A stretch of 64,000 nucleotides of DNA from Micromonospora sp. FIMYZ51 (GCF_038246755.1 NZ_CP134706.1:6637501-6701500), one strand, 5' to 3'. Counted from the stretch's first letter, positions 24,604 through 33,750 are shown. Translations and numbers: made by a program. Notes: generated from the letters alone by a model not told the origin.

Positions 24604-27600
24604 CCAGCAGGCGGGCCCGCAACGCCTCGGCGGCGGCGCGCTCGCTGCGCTGCTCGGTGGCGTACGCCAGCCGGACCGCCTCGTCCGCGCAGGTCACCGC
24701 CTCCGCCGACCGACCACCGGCGGCGAGCGCCTCGGCGAGCACGCTTGTCGCGATCACCCGGCTGCGGACGTCCTCAGCCGGCAGGTGCACCGCCCGACGG
24801 GCCCAGTCCAGCGCCTGCTCAAGTTGCCCGTGGGCGAGCAGGGCCGAGGCGTAGCGCGCCATCGACTGCCGGCGGGAGAAGAGCAACGAGGGCGTGGTCG
24901 CCGCAGCGGTGGCGACCGGGGCGAGCAGGCCGACCGCGGTACCGGAGTCGCCGACCGCAAGTCGGGCCGTGGCCAGGAGTACCCGGGGGGCCACCTGCGC
25001 CGGCGCCTGCGGGTTGTGCGGCTCCACACTGGTCAGCACCGCCCGGGCATCCCGCTCGGCGGCGTCGATGTCACCCATGTCCAGCGCCACGAACCCGCGC
25101 AGCGTGCCGGCCATCCCGGTGAGCAGCGGATGGGCGGTCCGGCGGGCGTACGACAGCGCATCGGTGAGCAGGTCGGCGGCGTGCTCCGGCTCGCCCAGCC
25201 CACGGGCCACCACCCCCCGGACCACAAGCGCGAGGCCCTGCCCCCAGTCGTCCGAGGCGGCGGCGAACTCCCGGTACGCCCGGCGCGCCTCCCGGTCGGC
25301 GTCGGCCAGGTCGCCCAGCTCGGCGTTGGCGTACGCGTCGACCGCCCGCAGGGTGCCCACCGCCCAGGCCTCACCGACCCGCTCGCCGAAGGGCAGGAAG
25401 ATCCGGGCCAGCCGGCGCGCCTCCCGCAGGCGACCGGCGAGCAGCCGGGCGAACGCGGTGGTGCCCCGCAGCCAGGCCCGCCCGTAGGGGTCCTTCAACT
25501 CGGCGAAGAGTCGGGCGGCCCGGCCGAGCACCGCGTCCGTGCCGGCGAAGTCGCCCCGGGTGGTGGTCACCCAGGCCAGGTTCTGCAACGACCACGCCTG
25601 CCCCCGGCGGTCCTGCGCCGTCAGGCTGACCTGGTACGCGGCGGCCAGCCGGCTGCTCGCCTGCCCGAGCCGCCCGGCCAGGAAGTCCGCCATGCCCAGC
25701 CGGCGCATCGCCGAGGCCCGCAGGGTGGGCAGGTCGGCGTCGGTGGCCACCTGCAACGCCTCCCGCCAGGACGATTCCGCCCGCCGCAGGTCGCCCATCG
25801 CCTGCTGGGCCTGCCCGGCCAGCAGCAGGGCGCTGGCCCGGGTGGCCGCCTGGTCGCCCGCGTTCGCGGCGATCTTCTCGGCGTAGGAGAGCGCGTCGGC
25901 GGCCCGTCCGACCTGGAGCAGCGCCCTGGCGTGCAGCACCCGGTCCGCAGCCGGTACGCCGCCTACGCCAGCCAGCTCGGCGGCGCGTTCGGCGTGTTCG
26001 ACGGCAAGCGCCGGCTCGCCCGCCTGTAGCGCCCGACGGGTCGCCCGACCGAGCGCGGCGACGCCCAGCGGCGCCACCGCCCGGGCCGGTGCGTCCGGGC
26101 GCAGCGTGACCGCATCGGCCAGCGCGCTGGCCCGGGCGACGTGCTCGGCCACGAAGTCGTCCCGGGTCGCCTCGGTGAACCCGCCCGCGCCGGTCGGCAC
26201 CCCACCCGACCCGGCCACCGCGCCGGTCAGGGTGCTCACCGGGCTACCGGCGGGGTCGCTGCGGTCCTGCGCGGGTGCCGCCCAGCGGGCCAGCGCGGCG
26301 TGCCGCTCGGCCAGCTCCGCCTTGCTGATCCCGGCGTACACGGCCTCCCGCATCAGTGGCGTCGCGAAGGCGTACCCGGTGCGGGTGCGGTGCAGCATGC
26401 GGCGTTGCAGGAGTTCCTCGACCGCCCGCTCCAGCTCGACCGCGGCCACCGCGGCCGGCCGGCCGTCCCGCCCGGCGCGCTGTTCCCGCAGCGCCTCCAG
26501 CGCGCCGTCGGGCACGGTGTCGCCGACCACCGCCGCGTCCCGCAGCACCGCACGCGCCTCGGCGGGCAGAGCGTCGATCCGGGCGGCGAGCACCGCCGCA
26601 AGGTCCCGGGAGAGCAGTCGGCTGCCCAGCGAGCCGGGGGCCAGCCGCCAGCCGTTGCCCGTCCCGGCGGTCAGCGCGCCGCGCTCCATCAGGAGGGTGA
26701 CCAGCTCGGCCAGGTAGAACGGGTTGCCCTGGGCGGTGGCCAGCAGCCGGTCGGTGTCGGCCTGGGGTAGCCGTCCGCCGCCCAGATAGCTGGTCAGCAG
26801 CCGAGCCGCGTCGGCACCCCGCAGCGGCGGCAACGGCTGCACCTCGGCGTCCGCGACCCGGGTCAGGGTGCCGGCGGTCCGGACCAACTCCGGGCGGCCG
26901 AGCAGCAGCACCAGCACCGGGCCGCTGAGTCGGGACAGCGTCACCTCCAGCGCCCGGATGGTCTCGGCGGTGGCGTCGTGCAGGTCGTCCACCACCATCA
27001 CCAGCGGCGCCTCCTCGGCGAGCGCGCTGAGCAGGTCGGCCACCGCATTCGGCACGGCGTCGACGTCGGTCGCCGGCTGGGCGCTGCTCCACTCGCCCTG
27101 GTCGGCCGAACCGCCGGCGGGCAGTTCGGCGTACCCGAGCAGGGCCAACAGCTGATCGACGGCGATCGGGGCGGGTTCGCCACGGCCACGGCTGAGCCGC
27201 TGGCCGAGCCGGCGCAACCGTTCCTCGACGGCCGGGCGGGTGACCGCGGTGGCCGCGTCGTTGGGCAGGCCCGTGGCGGCGCGCACCAGGTCGGCGAGGG
27301 GGGCCAGCCGGCGGCGCTCGCCGAAGGCGGCGCAGCGTACCGACAGCACCCGGGCACCGGTGTGCGCCGCGTACCGGCCGGCACCCACGTCATAACCGGC
27401 GGCGAGCCGCTCCACCTCGGCGGCGAACCGGGACTTGCCGATGCCCGCCTCGGCGGTCATCAGCAGCACCCGGGGCTCGTTGCGGTCGATCACCTCGGCC
27501 AGCCGGCCGGCGACCCGGCCGATCTCGGTTTCCCGGCCGACGAAGGGTGCCTCGTCACCGAGACCCGAGCGGGTGCCCGGCGCGTCCAGCAGGCCCAGCA

Positions 27601-28231
27601 GTTCGTACGCCTCGACCGGCTCGCGCTTGCCCTTGAGCCGCAGCGGGCGCAGTGCGCGCCAGCTCGACACGTGCCGGGTGGCCGCGGCGGTGCGGGCCCC
27701 GGCGTAGACCGCGCCGACGGCTGCGGCGTCGGCCAGCCGGGCGGCGGTGTTCACGGTGTCGCCGATGACCGTGTACTCGATGGCGGCCTGGATGCCGGCG
27801 ATCACGTCCCCGGTGTTCAGCCCGACCCGCAGGCCCAGCGGCGCGCCACCGCCGCGCTCGTCGTCGAGCACCCGGCGGACGGCCCGCTGCATGGACAGCG
27901 CCGCCCGCACCGCGCGCTCGGCGTCGTCCTCGTGCGCCACCGGCGCGCCGAAGACCGCCATGATCCCGTCACCGGTCAGCTTGTCGACGTGCCCGCCGAA
28001 GGTCTTGACCGCACCGGCGAGGGCGGCCAGCACCCGGTCGGTGACCGCGCCGACCCGCTCCGGGTCGAGATCCTCCGACCAGGAGGTGAAATCGGACAGG
28101 TCGCCGAAGAGAACGGTCACCACCCGCCGCTCGGTGGCGGGCAGGGTCGCGGCGGCGGGCAGCGCCGCGCCGCAGTTGTGGCAGAACCGGGCGCCGGGTA
28201 CCGCGACGGTTCCGCACACCGGGCAGGTCAC
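24599..28231 (-). CDS. Class III adenylate/guanylate cyclase fused to AAA-type ATPase and TPR-like region
   Basis: 1210 residues. N-terminal zinc ribbon (CPVCG and CHNCG, residues 4-21). Class III cyclase domain about 35-205 with metal residues Asp44 (FGDLSDF) and Asp88 (LTGDG), substrate-selecting Lys84 and Asp158, and transition-state residues Asn161 and Arg165 (GDTVNTAARL), so it looks catalytically complete and cAMP-type. A P-loop ATPase follows (AEAGIGKS, 260-267) with Walker B VMVVDD. About 600 residues of helical TPR-like repeats complete the protein. GTG 28231 overlaps the stop of the upstream MBL gene by four bases. A plausible cAMP source for the Crp protein in this window. Confidence 0.9.
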   Translation of the reverse strand: MTCPVCGTVAVPGARFCHNCGAALPAAATLPATERRVVTVLFGDLSDFTSWSEDLDPERVGAVTDRVLAALAGAVKTFGGHVDKLTGDGIMAVFGAPVAHEDDAERAVRAALSMQRAVRRVLDDERGGGAPLGLRVGLNTGDVIAGIQAAIEYTVIGDTVNTAARLADAAAVGAVYAGARTAAATRHVSSWRALRPLRLKGKREPVEAYELLGLLDAPGTRSGLGDEAPFVGRETEIGRVAGRLAEVIDRNEPRVLLMTAEAGIGKSRFAAEVERLAAGYDVGAGRYAAHTGARVLSVRCAAFGERRRLAPLADLVRAATGLPNDAATAVTRPAVEERLRRLGQRLSRGRGEPAPIAVDQLLALLGYAELPAGGSADQGEWSSAQPATDVDAVPNAVADLLSALAEEAPLVMVVDDLHDATAETIRALEVTLSRLSGPVLVLLLGRPELVRTAGTLTRVADAEVQPLPPLRGADAARLLTSYLGGGRLPQADTDRLLATAQGNPFYLAELVTLLMERGALTAGTGNGWRLAPGSLGSRLLSRDLAAVLAARIDALPAEARAVLRDAAVVGDTVPDGALEALREQRAGRDGRPAAVAAVELERAVEELLQRRMLHRTRTGYAFATPLMREAVYAGISKAELAERHAALARWAAPAQDRSDPAGSPVSTLTGAVAGSGGVPTGAGGFTEATRDDFVAEHVARASALADAVTLRPDAPARAVAPLGVAALGRATRRALQAGEPALAVEHAERAAELAGVGGVPAADRVLHARALLQVGRAADALSYAEKIAANAGDQAATRASALLLAGQAQQAMGDLRRAESSWREALQVATDADLPTLRASAMRRLGMADFLAGRLGQASSRLAAAYQVSLTAQDRRGQAWSLQNLAWVTTTRGDFAGTDAVLGRAARLFAELKDPYGRAWLRGTTAFARLLAGRLREARRLARIFLPFGERVGEAWAVGTLRAVDAYANAELGDLADADREARRAYREFAAASDDWGQGLALVVRGVVARGLGEPEHAADLLTDALSYARRTAHPLLTGMAGTLRGFVALDMGDIDAAERDARAVLTSVEPHNPQAPAQVAPRVLLATARLAVGDSGTAVGLLAPVATAAATTPSLLFSRRQSMARYASALLAHGQLEQALDWARRAVHLPAEDVRSRVIATSVLAEALAAGGRSAEAVTCADEAVRLAYATEQRSERAAAEALRARLLG

Positions 28232-29049
28232 GGCTGGTCCAACCCCGCGTCGTCACCGCCGGATTCCCGGCCCAGGTATTCCAGCTGGGCGCGTACGGAC
28301 CATTCCGCCGCCCACCACAGCGAGCGGTCCACGTCGGCGTAGACCGTCGCGACCACCTCGGCCGCGGTCCGGGCACCGGCGTCGAGCGCCGCCCGGACCT
28401 GGTCGAGCCGGGCTCGGCGGTGGGTGAGGTAGAAGTCGGCGGCGGCACCGCAGTCGGCCAGCGCCGGGCCGTGCCCCGGCAGCGCCGGAATCCCCCGGTA
28501 CGCCGAGAGCAGTTCCAGGCTGGCCAGATAGTCGCCGAGGTGGCCGTCCGGGTGGGCGACCACGGTGGTGCCACGGCCCAGGATGGTGTCGCCGGTCAGC
28601 ACCACCTGCCGGTCGTCGTGCTCGACGAGGAAGCAGACCGAGTCGGCGGTGTGCCCGGGGGTGGGCACGACCCGGATCCGCAGCCCGTACCCGTCGATCC
28701 CGGCAGCTGCCAGCGGCGGGCCACCGATGCTGTGCGCGGGGTCGGCGGCCCGGACGGGCACCCCGCCGAGCAGCTCACGCAGGCGCGCAGCGGATTCGGT
28801 GTGGTCCAGGTGCCCGTGCGTGATCAGCACCAGGCCGACCGGCCCCTGCGCGGTGATCGCCGCGAGGTGCCCCTCGTCCGCCGGCCCCGGGTCGACCACC
28901 AGGGCCGGTTCGCCGGGTGCGGCCCGCAGCAGCCAGGTGTTCGTGCCGTCAAGCGTCATCGGCCCCGGGTTGGGCGCCCGCAGCAAGGTCACCCACTCCG
29001 GCAGCTCGCTGGCGAGGGCGGTCACCGCCCCCGTCACATGCCCTCCCAT
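28228..29049 (-). CDS. Metallo-beta-lactamase-fold hydrolase (Rv3677c-like)
   Basis: 273 residues from ATG 29049. The open frame extends to 29268, but that part is a palindromic repeat, not protein. Zinc-binding motif His78-Gly-His80-Leu-Asp82-His83, followed by TPGHTADS, LTGDTIL and a further PGHGPAL. It resembles glyoxalase II or RNase-like MBL proteins of the Rv3677c group (human LACTB2-like); the substrate is unknown. It sits downstream of ridA and is translationally coupled to the cyclase gene. Confidence 0.88.
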   Translation of the reverse strand: MGGHVTGAVTALASELPEWVTLLRAPNPGPMTLDGTNTWLLRAAPGEPALVVDPGPADEGHLAAITAQGPVGLVLITHGHLDHTESAARLRELLGGVPVRAADPAHSIGGPPLAAAGIDGYGLRIRVVPTPGHTADSVCFLVEHDDRQVVLTGDTILGRGTTVVAHPDGHLGDYLASLELLSAYRGIPALPGHGPALADCGAAADFYLTHRRARLDQVRAALDAGARTAAEVVATVYADVDRSLWWAAEWSVRAQLEYLGRESGGDDAGLDQP

Positions 29050-29081
29050 GGCTGCGATCGTACGACCCCACGGACCAGGTC

Positions 29082-29157
29082 CCGCGATCTTGCAGTTTCG
29101 CTCCCCGATTCGCCCTGCTAAGAGGTGTTCGTCCGGACGGAAACTGCAAGATCGCGG
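29082..29157. repeat. 76-bp inverted repeat element (copy 1), possible terminator
   Basis: Perfect 18-bp arms: CCGCGATCTTGCAGTTTC (29082-29099) and its reverse complement (29140-29157), with a 40-base loop. It begins five bases beyond the ridA stop and ends 33 bases before the MBL start. A diverged copy lies at 60966-61038, with CCGATTCGCCC in the loop of both. It would form a stable hairpin in the ridA-MBL transcript. Confidence 0.85.
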
Positions 29158-29161
29158 AGGG

Positions 29162-29623
29162 TCAGGAGACCTCGACGATGACCTCGACCTCGACGGGGGC
29201 GTCGAGCGGGAGTTCGGCGACGCCAACCGCGCTGCGGGCATGGCGGCCGGCTTCGCCGAACACGGCACCGAACAGATCCGAGGCGCCGTTGATGATGGCG
29301 GGCTGGCCGACGAAGCCGGGCGCGCTGGCGACGAAGCCGGTCAGCTTCACGATCTTGACGACGTTCTCCAGACCGACAAGCGAGTCGATCGCGGCGAGCG
29401 CGTTGAGGGCACACCGCTGGGCGAGCTGCTTGGCCTGCTCGGCGGAGACCCCGGCACCGACCTTGCCGGTGGCGAGCAGCTTGCCCTCGGCCATCGGCAA
29501 CTGCCCCGAGACGTACACGTGCTGTCCGGACTGCACCGCCGGCACATAGCTCGCCACCGGTGGCACCACCTCCGGCAGCGTCAGCCCGAGTTCCGCCAAC
29601 TTGGCGTGCGGTCCGTTGCTCAT
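29162..29623 (-). CDS. RidA/YjgF/UK114-family protein
   Basis: 153 residues from ATG 29623. RidA proteins hydrolyse reactive enamine/imine intermediates made by PLP enzymes. Typical segments are HVYVSGQLPM, AKQLAQRCALNALAAI and a C-terminal ELPLDAPVEVEVIVEV. The usual catalytic Arg is not clear in the C-terminal strand region (GEAGRHARSAVGVAELP), where an Arg sits near the expected place. Order with DUF4177 upstream and MBL downstream matches Rv3678A-Rv3678c-Rv3677c. Confidence 0.9.
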   Translation of the reverse strand: MSNGPHAKLAELGLTLPEVVPPVASYVPAVQSGQHVYVSGQLPMAEGKLLATGKVGAGVSAEQAKQLAQRCALNALAAIDSLVGLENVVKIVKLTGFVASAPGFVGQPAIINGASDLFGAVFGEAGRHARSAVGVAELPLDAPVEVEVIVEVS

Positions 29624-29657
29624 GCCGGCACTCCGTCCGATGCTCCGGCCCACTCGC

Positions 29658-29813
29658 TCATGACTTCGGCCGCTTCAGGTAGGCGACGAGCTGCTCCGGA
29701 TTCGGACCCGGTACGACGGAGACGAGTTCCCAGCCGTCCTCTCCCCAGTTGTCCAGGATCTGCTTGGTCGCGTGGACCAGCAGCGGAACGGTGGCGTATT
29801 CCCACTTCTGCAT
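29658..29813 (-). CDS. Small DUF4177-type protein
   Basis: 51 residues from ATG 29813: MQKWEYATVPLLVHATKQIL, then DNWGEDGWELVSVVPGP and a YLKRPK end. The WEY and GWELVSV pattern is characteristic of DUF4177 small proteins, and the position upstream of ridA matches Rv3678A. Function unknown. It precedes ridA by 34 bases on the same strand. Confidence 0.85.
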   Translation of the reverse strand: MQKWEYATVPLLVHATKQILDNWGEDGWELVSVVPGPNPEQLVAYLKRPKS

Positions 29814-29849
29814 CGGGCTCCCTCGTGGCGTGGACACTTCGGGCACAGC

Positions 29850-30308
29850 CTACGGTCCGCCGCCCGGCCTGGGCGCCGGACGCTGCTCCGGTGCGGTCGG
29901 CAGCTCACCGCACGGACCCCGGTGGTCGTACGGCTGGGGACACCGGGTGCGGTCGGGCAGCAGCAGATCGCAGAAGACCCGGTGCCTGTTGTTCTGGTCG
30001 TCGGCGGTCGACACCTCGGTCTCCCCGGCGTCCAACTCGGGCAGGAAGTTCAGGGAGGTGGCCACCCGGCCGGCCAGGGCGGTGGCGGCGGTCAGGTCGG
30101 TCACCCGGATCGGCAGGTGGATGACGTACCCGGGGCTCTCGTCGTCCCGCCCGACGGTCGGCTCGGCCGAGGCGATCGGCGGCACCGGCCGCCGGTACGA
30201 ACGCTCGTTCACGGGTGGCCGACCGAAGGAGCGTTCACCGGCCGTCCGGCCGCCCCCTCCGGTTCCCGGCGGAAACTGCGTTCGGGGAGTGTTGTTCGTG
30301 TCGCGCAT
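29850..30308 (-). CDS. Conserved hypothetical protein
   Basis: 152 residues from ATG 30308. N-terminal half is Gly/Pro/Arg-rich and probably disordered. From about residue 55 there is a compact region (GYVIHLPIRVTDLTAATALAG, then CDLLLPDRTRC and PYDHRGPCGE) with several Cys and His residues that could bind metal. I do not recognise the family. It lies upstream of the DUF4177 and ridA genes, 36 bases before them on the same strand. Confidence 0.6.
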   Translation of the reverse strand: MRDTNNTPRTQFPPGTGGGGRTAGERSFGRPPVNERSYRRPVPPIASAEPTVGRDDESPGYVIHLPIRVTDLTAATALAGRVATSLNFLPELDAGETEVSTADDQNNRHRVFCDLLLPDRTRCPQPYDHRGPCGELPTAPEQRPAPRPGGGP

Positions 30309-30630
30309 GCACTGCCTCCGGGCGTCGTACCTGGTCACGGCGCCGCCCGACGGTCCAGACCCGCTGCTCGCGGGGATGTCGGGGCGTGCCGGAGCGACGG
30401 TAGGACCGGCGCATCGATCCATCAACGCCGACGCGCACGCCCAATAGCCTTCGGTCGCATTTGCGACACCGGACCAGCGGGAATCCGATGGCGCCGCCCG
30501 TCCGCGAGACACCGACCCCTCGGCACCGGGCCGCCGGACCGCTACCCTTCCGGTCGGACGGGCGCTGGCCCGACCAACCCGATCCCACGCTCACCACCAC
30601 TGCGGGGTGACGCCGTACCCGGGGGACGCC

Positions 30631-31206
30631 ATGACCCAGCCACCCGCCGGCAGCCCGACCGGCCCCACCGGCCCGCCGACCCAACCCGGTGCGTCCGCCG
30701 GCCCGGGCGACCAGAGCCCGTCCGCGCCCGGCTATCCGCCGTACCAGTCGAATTCGGTTCCGGCCCGACGGCGTGGCCCCCTGACGGCCTCCCTCGCCCT
30801 GGCTGTGGTGCTGCTGCTCTGCGCCGGTGGTGGCGTGGCCGCCTTCCTGACCCTGCGCAACGCCGAGTCCGGCGAGGGCGCGGCGGATCCGTCGGTGGCG
30901 GTCGACAACTTCCTCACCGCCGTGTACCAGGAGCGGGACGTGGCCAAGGCCGCCCGGATGGTGTGCAGCGCCGCCCGCGACCAGGCTCAGATCCGCACCA
31001 AGGTCACCGAGATCGAGACGTACGTGTCGACCCACCAGAACCCCCGGTTCCGTTGGGACACCCCGACCGTGGACAACGAGACGGGTGACCGGGCCACGGT
31101 GACCACCACGGTGACGGTGACCACCGCCGACGAGAAGATCGCGGACCAGAATTTGCGCTTCACGGTGATCCGCCGGTCGGGCTGGTGGGTCTGCGAGGTC
31201 TCCTGA
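30631..31206 (+). CDS. Membrane-anchored protein with proline-rich N-terminus
   Basis: 191 residues from ATG 30631, preceded by GGGGGA. Residues 1-55 are a Pro/Gly/Ser/Thr-rich cytoplasmic segment. One transmembrane helix (LTASLALAVVLLLCAGGGVAAF) is followed by an external NTF2-like region (VAVDNFLTAVYQERDVAKAA, then TVTTTVTVTT). This layout is common for actinomycete secreted anchored proteins of the Rv0361 sort. The two ArsA-like genes follow on the same strand. Function unknown. Confidence 0.7.
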   Translation: MTQPPAGSPTGPTGPPTQPGASAGPGDQSPSAPGYPPYQSNSVPARRRGPLTASLALAVVLLLCAGGGVAAFLTLRNAESGEGAADPSVAVDNFLTAVYQERDVAKAARMVCSAARDQAQIRTKVTEIETYVSTHQNPRFRWDTPTVDNETGDRATVTTTVTVTTADEKIADQNLRFTVIRRSGWWVCEVS

Positions 31207-31232
31207 ACCCGGCGGATGGATACCCTCGACGG

Positions 31233-32210
31233 GTGGGAGCAGCGCAGCACCCGGCCGATCGGGCCGGCACCGATTGGCCCGCCCGCCTGCACGTGGTGAC
31301 CGGCAAGGGGGGCACGGGCAAGACCAGCGTGGCGGCGGCCCTGGCCCTGGGTCTGGCCGCCGGTGGCCGGCGCACCTTGTTGGTCGAGGTGGAGGGGCGT
31401 CAGGGCATCGCCCAACTGTTCGGCACCGAGCCGCTGCCGTACGCCGAACGGCACCTGGCCGACGCACCCGCCGGCGGTGAGGTGTGCGCGCTGGCGGTGG
31501 ACGCCGAGGAGGCGTTGCTGGAGTACCTGGACATGTTCTACAAGCTCGGGGCGGCCGGCCGGGCGTTGCGCAAGCTCGGCGCGATCGATTTCGCCACCAC
31601 CATCGCCCCGGGCCTGCGTGACGTGCTGCTCACCGGCAAGGTCAAGGAGGCCACCACCCGCACCGCGGACCAGCGGCGGGTCTACGACGCGGTGGTGCTG
31701 GACGCGCCACCGACCGGTCGCATCGGCCGGTTCCTGAACGTGACCGCGGAGACCGCCCGGCTGGCCAAGGTCGGCCCGATCAAGACCCAGAGCGAGGGCG
31801 TCTCCGCCCTGCTGCGCTCGCCGATGACCGCGGTGCACGTGGTGACCCTGCTCGAAGAGATGCCGGTGCAGGAGACGATCGACGCGATCGCCGAGTTGAC
31901 CTCGCTGGGCTTCGGAACGGGAAAAGTGATAATCAACGGCAGCCGGCCACCGTTGCCCTCGGGGCGGCTGGTCACCGCGGCGGAGTTGGCCCGCGGACTA
32001 CGCGCCGCCGGCCTCCCGGCCGACCAGCGGATCGTCTCCGGCCTGCACGGCGAGGCCCGCGACCAGGCCATCCGCCGGGAGTTGGAGGATTCGCTCCGCG
32101 CCGACCTGGTGGAGCTGGGCGTGCCCCTGGTCGAGCTGCCGTTGCTGCCCGACGGGGTGGACCGCGCCGGCCTGGACGTCCTCGCCAGGGCCCTCGTCGG
32201 CGGCGATTGA
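31233..32210 (+). CDS. ArsA/Get3-like ATPase, first subunit (Rv3679-like)
   Basis: 325 residues from GTG 31233. Deviant Walker A GKGGTGKTSVAAAL near the N-terminus, LLVEVEGRQGIAQLFG as switch I equivalent, and VVLDAPPTGRIGRFL as switch II/Walker B. Member of the anion-transporting ATPase/Get3 family. In M. tuberculosis the pair Rv3679-Rv3680 sits at this locus, and the same pairing is seen here. No arsenic genes are present. A role in membrane-protein or envelope homeostasis is more likely than arsenite export, but unproven. Confidence 0.9.
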   Translation: MGAAQHPADRAGTDWPARLHVVTGKGGTGKTSVAAALALGLAAGGRRTLLVEVEGRQGIAQLFGTEPLPYAERHLADAPAGGEVCALAVDAEEALLEYLDMFYKLGAAGRALRKLGAIDFATTIAPGLRDVLLTGKVKEATTRTADQRRVYDAVVLDAPPTGRIGRFLNVTAETARLAKVGPIKTQSEGVSALLRSPMTAVHVVTLLEEMPVQETIDAIAELTSLGFGTGKVIINGSRPPLPSGRLVTAAELARGLRAAGLPADQRIVSGLHGEARDQAIRRELEDSLRADLVELGVPLVELPLLPDGVDRAGLDVLARALVGGD

Positions 32211-32266
32211 CTCACACCTGGCGGCAGCCGCACGCGCGGCACCGGTCGGCCCGATACGCTCGATTG

Positions 32267-33415
32267 GTGCCTTCCGACAACGCCGCGCCGCCGCTGGACG
32301 TCGACCAGATCCTGGCCGATCCGGGCGTCCGGATCGTGGTCTGCTGCGGGGCGGGCGGGGTGGGCAAGACGACCACCGCCGCCGCGCTCGCGCTGCGCGC
32401 GGCGGAGCAGCACGGACGCCGTACGGTGGTGCTCACCATCGACCCGGCCCGGCGGTTGGCCCAGTCACTCGGGCTGACCGAGCTGGACAACACGCCCCGG
32501 CAGGTCAAGGGCATCGACGTCGAGTCCAGCGGCGGCGAGTTGCACGCCATGATGCTCGACATGAAGCGCACCTTCGACGACGTGGTGCTCGCGCACACCG
32601 ACCCGGCGAAGGCGGCGGAGATTTTCGCGAACCCCTTCTACCAGGCGATGAGTTCCACCTTCTCCGGCACGCAGGAGTACATGGCCATGGAGAAGCTCGG
32701 CCAGCTGCACGCGCGGGGCGAGTGGGACCTCATCGTGGTGGACACTCCGCCGTCGCGCTCCGCGCTGGACTTCCTCGACGCGCCGGCCCGACTGTCGCGT
32801 TTCCTCGACGGCCGGATGCTGCGCATGCTGCTGGCCCCGGCTCGGACCGGTGGCCGCAGCATGTTCAGCCTGGTCACCGCCTCCTTCGGGATGTTCTCCC
32901 GGGTGGTGCAGAAGGTGATCGGTACCCAACTGCTCACCGACCTGTCCGGCTTCGTGGCCGCGCTCGACTCGATGTTCGGCGGGTTCCGGCAGCGCGCGGA
33001 GCAGACGTACCGCATCCTCCAGGCGCGCGAGACGGCGTTCCTGCTGGTCGCGGCGCCCGAGCCGGACGCGGTCCGGGAGGCCGCCTACTTCGCCGGCCGG
33101 TTGCGTGCGGAGCGGATGCCGCTCGCCGGCCTGGTGCTCAACCGGGTGCACCGCCCGGCGGTACCGGAGTTGACCGCGTCGGAGAGCCGGGCCGCCGCCG
33201 ACCGGCTGGCCACGGCGGGTGGTCACGAGGGCACCGTCGAGGTGCTGCGGGCCCACGCCACCCTGGCCGAGCAGGCGGTACGCGAACAGCAGGTGGCGGC
33301 GCGGTTCACCGAGACATTCCCCCAGGTGCCGACGGTCTCGGTGACGGCGCAGCCCGCCGACGTGCACGACGTCGACGGGCTACGGACGATCGGCGCGGCG
33401 ATCAGCCGCTCCTGA
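32267..33415 (+). CDS. ArsA/Get3-like ATPase, second subunit (Rv3680-like)
   Basis: 382 residues from GTG 32267. A TTG at 32207 overlapping the previous stop by four bases is an alternative start. Walker A CCGAGGVGKTTTAAALALR, LTIDPARRLAQSLG, and VVDTPPSRSALDFLDAP as the switch II region. Longer than its partner because of a central helical insert (MEKLGQLH to MFGGFRQRAEQTYRIL), as in Get3-like pairs. It likely forms a heterodimer with the preceding gene product. Convergent with whiB, 11 bases away. Confidence 0.9.
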   Translation: MPSDNAAPPLDVDQILADPGVRIVVCCGAGGVGKTTTAAALALRAAEQHGRRTVVLTIDPARRLAQSLGLTELDNTPRQVKGIDVESSGGELHAMMLDMKRTFDDVVLAHTDPAKAAEIFANPFYQAMSSTFSGTQEYMAMEKLGQLHARGEWDLIVVDTPPSRSALDFLDAPARLSRFLDGRMLRMLLAPARTGGRSMFSLVTASFGMFSRVVQKVIGTQLLTDLSGFVAALDSMFGGFRQRAEQTYRILQARETAFLLVAAPEPDAVREAAYFAGRLRAERMPLAGLVLNRVHRPAVPELTASESRAAADRLATAGGHEGTVEVLRAHATLAEQAVREQQVAARFTETFPQVPTVSVTAQPADVHDVDGLRTIGAAISRS

Positions 33416-33426
33416 CCGCATCAGCG

Positions 33427-33750
33427 TCAGGAACTGGTGGTGGCCGCCAGGATCCGGTCCTTACCGGACTTGTCCTTGGCGTTCTTCTTCATCGCTGCCT
33501 CGAACATCTTCCGCCAGCTGGTGACCTGCGGGTGACGGCGGAGCAACGCCCGTCGTTCGCGTTCGGTCATGCCACCCCACACGCCGAACTCGATCCGGTT
33601 GTCCAGCGCGTCGGCCAGGCACTCGTATCGAACTGGGCAGCTCCGGCAGATCCGTTTCGCCACGTTCTGTTCGGCGCCCTGTACGAACAACGCGTCCGGG
33701 TCCCCGTTCTGACACGCCGCCAGTGACGGCCAGTCAGTGATCATGCCCAT
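33427..33750 (-). CDS. WhiB-family iron-sulfur regulator (WhiB4-like)
   Basis: 107 residues from ATG 33750, with GGGGGA upstream. Four cluster cysteines: Cys13, Cys35, Cys38 and Cys44 (C-x21-C-x2-C-x5-C), holding a redox-sensitive [4Fe-4S] cluster. The WhiB turn FGVWGGMTERERR and a basic C-terminal tail (KKNAKDKSGKDR) for DNA binding follow. Its position between the ArsA pair and ponA2 matches M. tuberculosis whiB4 (Rv3681c), a redox regulator of antibiotic and oxidative stress responses. Assigned as WhiB4-like by context. Confidence 0.92.
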   Translation of the reverse strand: MGMITDWPSLAACQNGDPDALFVQGAEQNVAKRICRSCPVRYECLADALDNRIEFGVWGGMTERERRALLRRHPQVTSWRKMFEAAMKKNAKDKSGKDRILAATTSS

